64,000 bases of DNA, taken from contig CM057841.1 of NCBI GenBank assembly GCA_030068075.1, forward strand, positions 51,191,030 through 51,255,029, written 5' to 3'. The notes under the pieces were generated by a model. It had not been told where the DNA came from, ran no database searches, and saw only the letters and a program-made list of their open reading frames with translations. The translations under genes were made by a program, and so were the position numbers. This document shows positions 60,560 through 64,000 of the stretch, piece by piece. Numbering within the stretch: the stretch's first letter is position 1; every line of letters starts with the position of its first letter. The DNA is from Paguma larvata. Taxonomy: Eukaryota > Chordata > Mammalia > Carnivora > Viverridae.

Positions 60560-61270
60560 TGTGGATTAAGGTTAGGAATTCCCTGAGCCTGCATTGATGG
60601 GTTAATAAGACATAAAGAATTACAAAGGCATAGGATGCTCACACCCAAGTTTGGGTAAACAAGATTAGATAAATAGGGATAGAGTGGGGGGTGGGGCAAA
60701 GGCCCCCAGAATGGGAGGGGGGCAAAGGCCCCAATACAAAGGTGTATGAGGTAAGCAAGATTAGGTACTCAGGGCGAAAACAACCCCCAATTTAGTACTA
60801 TAGCAGAAAGCTGCTTTCATAGTAAAGAAAGACCAAATTAGGTAAACAGACTGCTGAGGATGAAGCAGCCAAGAGTGGAGCTAATTAGCAAAAGAAAGGT
60901 GCCTTGTTAACCCTGAGGTTGCATGCTGTGTCTTATCCCCTAGGCTAGCTAAGGTAAACAGACATAGCACCTCATGTCTGCCATTAACATCCATATGCAC
61001 CAGGATTTTGGTTTATATTGACCCAAATCCCTAACACCATATATTTTCAAAACCCCCTTTCCCTCATGCCCATGAGTTAATGTTCACAGATTCATGTCTC
61101 TTTGTGCACGCCCATCACATTTGTAAGTCTTCTGATCTTAATAAACATGGAGCAAGGACCCTTATTCTGGGCTCTTGTCTTTTCCTGGACGTTCGCCATC
61201 TCTCGCATTTTAATCCTGCGTCCACTTTCTTGCTGGACAGGAAAGAACTTTAGACCCAGAGTCTATGACA
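60560..61270 (+). mobile_element. Probable solo LTR of an endogenous retrovirus, sense
   Basis: About 710 bp bounded by tgtggattaagg and tctatgaca (TG...CA). It contains purine-rich imperfect repeats (ggggcaaaggcccc twice, near 60695 and 60721), a TATATT-like element near 61041, AATAAA at about 61140, and then a T/C-rich end with tcttgtcttttcctggacg. This is the general layout of a gammaretrovirus-like LTR. No gag, pol or env is adjacent, so it would be a solo LTR. The exact borders and target-site duplication were not resolved. It ends about 227 bp before exon 7. Confidence 0.6.
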
Positions 61271-61497
61271 TTTGGAAAGTTTGTTTCTCACTCCCACCTA
61301 GACCCCCGTCCTCTGCTCCCTAAGCGTTACCGTGCACTCACAACACTGCTTAGCTGAATAGCTGCTTTCAAAAATACCCCAACAAGGGCCACCAATTGGG
61401 TAGGTGGAACCCATCACACTGCGAGCCCATCCTCCGCCCGCAAAGCTGTGAACATGGCTGGCTTTGTTCCCGTAACCGACACCTTCTCTCCTTCCAG

Positions 61498-61692
61498 TGG
61501 TGGCAGGTGGAGAAGGTGAACCCCATCAAGCTCTATGAAGAGAACAAAGTCATCGCGGGATTTTCCCTTTTAAATCTGCTCTTCAAACAGGGCCGTGCGG
61601 GCCTCATTCGAGGAGTAGTGGACAAACTCACTGGACTCTACAACCAGAAGAAGATCAAGCCTGTGGTAGACTCGCTTTGGGCCCTGGAGGAG
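61498..61692 (+). CDS. VAT1L: VAT1L exon 7: C-terminal part of the MDR fold
   Basis: Sixty-five codons in phase 0 at both ends. It starts WWQVEKVNPIKLYEENK, continues VIAGFSLLNLLFKQGRAGL and IRGVVDKLTGLYNQKKIKP, and ends VVDSLWALEE. The pattern matches the VAT1-family segment where the chain returns to the catalytic domain (xGFxLxxL...GxIKPxVDSxWxxEE). The acceptor is ccttccag|tggtgg and the donor is gag|gtaaga. The missing downstream exons should encode the last Rossmann helix (EAMQRI-type) and the acidic C-terminal tail. Read-through of the donor gives 14 extra codons and then TAG at 61735-61737. Confidence 0.96.
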
Positions 61693-61734
61693 GTAAGAAT
61701 GGTGTTCCCCCCACCCCATCAGTTAATCTGTTTT

Positions 61735-61766
61735 TAGTCCAGGGAGATTTGAGCAGCCAGAATAAA
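61735..61766 (+). promoter_or_regulatory. Candidate intronic stop plus AATAAA signal
   Basis: Reading exon 7 through its donor gives 14 codons and a TAG at 61735-61737, and AATAAA follows at 61761-61766 with T-rich sequence after it. This could be an intronic polyadenylation site, but one hexamer alone is weak evidence. Confidence 0.3.
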
Positions 61767-63409
61767 AGTAATTTTGTATGCAAAGATTATTCTCTAGGTT
61801 TGCTCGTTTTAAATGATGGTCCTAAAAGTCACTGTCCTATCATATCGTGCTTTGGATGTAAGAAACACTTTGAATTCCACAGTGGTTCTCAAACCATGTG
61901 CCTCAGCCTGCCATTTATACTATGAATTCCTCTCAGGCCATCAAGTTTTAATGGGTGTGGACGATTCGCCTGGGTTCTAAGAGGGTGTGAATATTGCTGC
62001 AACATCGTTTATATTATCACCTTGTCAGCATAGGACATCAAGGCTGGGGCAGACCATGGCTTAGAGCTGAAATGTTTTGTGTGCTAAAACCCAGATGCTT
62101 GGATATCGTGGGAGATGAGATGCTGGTGGCTGTCACAATGGGCAATGTAATTATTCTTGAATCATTGGATGTAGTATTGGACTGTTTTCGTTCATCGATC
62201 TGCCAAAAGTTCTAGTATTTGAAAGGGTTCCTTAATCATGAAAAAAGAAAAAATCAAGAATCCCTAATGTAACCTGTAAGGATGCTGAAGCTTGAACTGA
62301 TTTCATTGGTGCAGGTAGAATGTGCTAGTCGGAGACCAGGTCTAGAAAATTCTCCAGGATGGGGGAAGTTGTGAACATTGGGGAAGCCAGTTGTGCTAGA
62401 AAATCAAGAAATATAGCTTAGATTTCAAGGGGCATTTCACTGACAAATCTTCCTAGGTCGGGCTGTTGGCCTTGAGAAGCCATGAAGCCCCTGAGAAATA
62501 TCTTAAAATATGTGGGAATGTGTTTTGTGTTTGTGCGGCTTTTGCATTTTGCATGGGTGAGTACCTTACAATACAAGAGCTTTTTTGTACTTTTGGGCAT
62601 CACAGACATCCTTGAAGAAAGCTAACGAACATAATGGTCTGTGGAACAGAGAGCAGGTATTGCCCTGGAAATAAATCTGGTGCTATCTGCCTAATGAACT
62701 AGGTTGGCCAACATCCAATGGCTTCCCTAAGCACAGAAATTGCCTCTCAAAAGCTTTGTGAGGGTCCACATGCAATCAAATAGGACTGGTCCTGGATTCT
62801 GTATATGCTTCTCTGATCTTCTAGTATCATAAATGGTCTTAAAAAAAAAAAAACAACGAACAAAACCTTTGTGTCTTATGGTGAAAGAAATACATGCTTA
62901 TTGTAGGAAACTCCTAAATTAAGAACAAAAGCATAAGGGGAAAGTGAACAGCAAATCCACACTCCAGAGACTGGATAACACTGTCACATTTGGATTTGCA
63001 TCCTTCCAGTCTTTTTTCTTTTGCAGATAATCACTGTGATTGAGTTTCTTCTTAAATCAGATAATCATGCCTTCCTTCCGCTGTGTAATTTCCAAGGCGG
63101 TTAGCTTGTACTTTCCTTGAAAATGTTTTTAATTTACCGAGTCAGACATCCATACGGTATTCGCGGTGGTATCTCAGTGGTATAAAAGGGCTACACTACA
63201 TGGGTACCGGTTCTCACTGGTCAGGACAGAGAGAGAACTGGAGGTGGTCAAGACCAGGGCTAAGAGATGAACTTGACTAAGGGGCAAAAAGGGAGGTTAT
63301 ACTTAAACTCTGTGTTTGAAAGGGAGCCAAGAATCTGGAAGCATTTCAATGAGAGCTGAAATCCAGGAGGGGTCCGGCTGGCCAGGTGGGTCCTTATTCT
63401 AGTATCTGA

Positions 63410-63670
63410 AATCATTCATCGGTTGCAAACATGTATTGAATAATTACGATGCGCCCAGCACTGTGCAGGTGCTGAGGACACAGTGGTGACCAGATAGCCA
63501 AGATACCTGGGTTTCTTGGAGCTTACACTTAGAGGGAGGGAGAGGGGCAAAAATACTGAAGTGAACAAAAATAAGCAGGGTATTTGCCAAATGTAATAAA
63601 TTCCTGAAAAGAATTAAATTAGGGTATATGCTGGCAAATAAGTGAAGTAGAGGAGACAGTTTCCACGAAG
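63410..63670 (-). mobile_element. L2 fragment, antisense
   Basis: catgtattgaataattacga, cagcactgtgcaggtgctga, gtttcttggagcttacactt. Confidence 0.6.
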
Positions 63671-63888
63671 TAGTGATTTTCAACTTCTTTTTCCTTACTA
63701 CCACCTCCCGCCAGGGGACTTTTTATTCTTCTTTTCCTGATGAATTCTCTCAATTATATTTTAATATCATAGGTTTATCATCTATCTCTCTATATCAACT
63801 CAGCTCCGTCCCTCTCCTCTAGCTATCTGTCTCTCTGTTTGTGTCCTACGTGTGTATCTGTGCTTCACAGATTAAAAGAGTACGGTTT

Positions 63889-64000
63889 TGGGGCGCCTAG
63901 GTGGCTCAGTCAGTTAAGCGTCCAACTCTTGATTTTGACTCAGGTCGTGATCTCATGGTTCGTGAGACCGAGCCCCACTTCGGGCTCCATGCTGATAGCA
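63889..64000 (+). mobile_element. CAN-SINE, sense, cut by window end
   Basis: The head is ggcgcctaggtggctcagt, then the tRNA-derived body. The CT block and tail lie beyond the window. Confidence 0.93.

Larger units (their letters stand above)
57182..61497 (+). other. VAT1L: VAT1L intron 6
   Basis: This 4,316-bp intron runs from gtaagt to an acceptor in ccttccag. It contains an L2 fragment near 57940, a possible conserved non-coding block near 58440-58620, a MIR near 59115, an L2-like piece near 60145 and a probable sense-strand ERV LTR at about 60560-61270 that ends roughly 230 bp before the next exon. Confidence 0.85.
1..64000 (+). other. VAT1L: VAT1L gene, internal part (exons 2-7 and introns)
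   Basis: The whole window is one transcription unit. Six exons with AG/GT borders encode successive blocks of vesicle amine transport protein 1-like. Exon lengths are 130, 216, 143, 104, 56 and 195 bp (844 bp). After the first base, which completes a codon begun in the previous exon, they give exactly 281 codons with no stop. The family is the zinc-free quinone-oxidoreductase branch of the medium-chain dehydrogenase/reductase superfamily; VAT1 is the close paralogue. The physiological substrate of VAT1L is not established. Expression is known to be prominent in large layer-5 projection neurons. The first coding exon, promoter, last exons and 3' UTR are outside the window. Exon numbers assume the human nine-exon structure, recalled rather than computed. 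Confidence 0.95.
61693..64000 (+). other. VAT1L: VAT1L intron 7, 5' part
   Basis: The donor is gtaaga. No further exon is visible before the window ends; no block resembling the expected next exon was found. It holds an AATAAA at 61761-61766, a short MER5-like fragment near 61880, an A-run near 62839-62851, an L2 fragment near 63410 and a CAN-SINE cut by the window edge. Confidence 0.85.

Overview
The window is nuclear DNA of a carnivoran mammal, most likely a feliform (cat-like) species. The evidence is 14 tRNA-Lys-derived CAN-SINEs of the felid type (head motif like ggcgcctgggtggctcag, then a CT-rich block, then an A/T-rich tail), alongside older mammalian MIR, L2, L1, MER5-type and Tigger-type repeats. 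There are no bacterial-style operons, CRISPR arrays or viral genomes.

The only gene I can support is VAT1L (vesicle amine transport 1-like), on the + strand. The whole window lies inside it. Six internal coding exons are present: 9182-9311, 13268-13483, 46925-47067, 54804-54907, 57126-57181 and 61498-61692. All have AG/GT splice borders and matching phases. Joined, they read 281 codons without a stop, about two thirds of the roughly 419-residue protein. By comparison with the remembered human gene they should be exons 2-7. The first exon lies upstream and the last exons downstream. The encoded part covers the catalytic-domain core and the Rossmann nucleotide-binding domain of a zinc-free MDR/quinone-oxidoreductase-type protein.

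Layout: 1-9181 is intron 1 (partial), with an (AC)n microsatellite, MIRs, two CAN-SINEs and an antisense L1. 9312-13267 is intron 2. 13484-46924 is a 33.4 kb intron 3 that holds most of the mobile-element load: nine CAN-SINEs, two ERV/MaLR-like LTRs plus a possible antisense ERV LTR, two inverted-repeat DNA transposons, a sense L1 3' end and many MIR/L2 fragments. 47068-54803 is intron 4, 54908-57125 is intron 5 (with a 33-nt U6 snRNA 5' fragment), 57182-61497 is intron 6 (with a sense-strand LTR ending about 230 bp before the next exon), and 61693-64000 is the start of intron 7.

I found no undescribed biological system. The observations most worth checking are the LTR next to the 61498-61692 exon, a possible intronic polyadenylation site just after that exon, the U6 fragment, nested SINE insertions with visible target-site duplications, and two unclassified inverted-repeat elements. 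Repeat family names were assigned by eye and borders are approximate.
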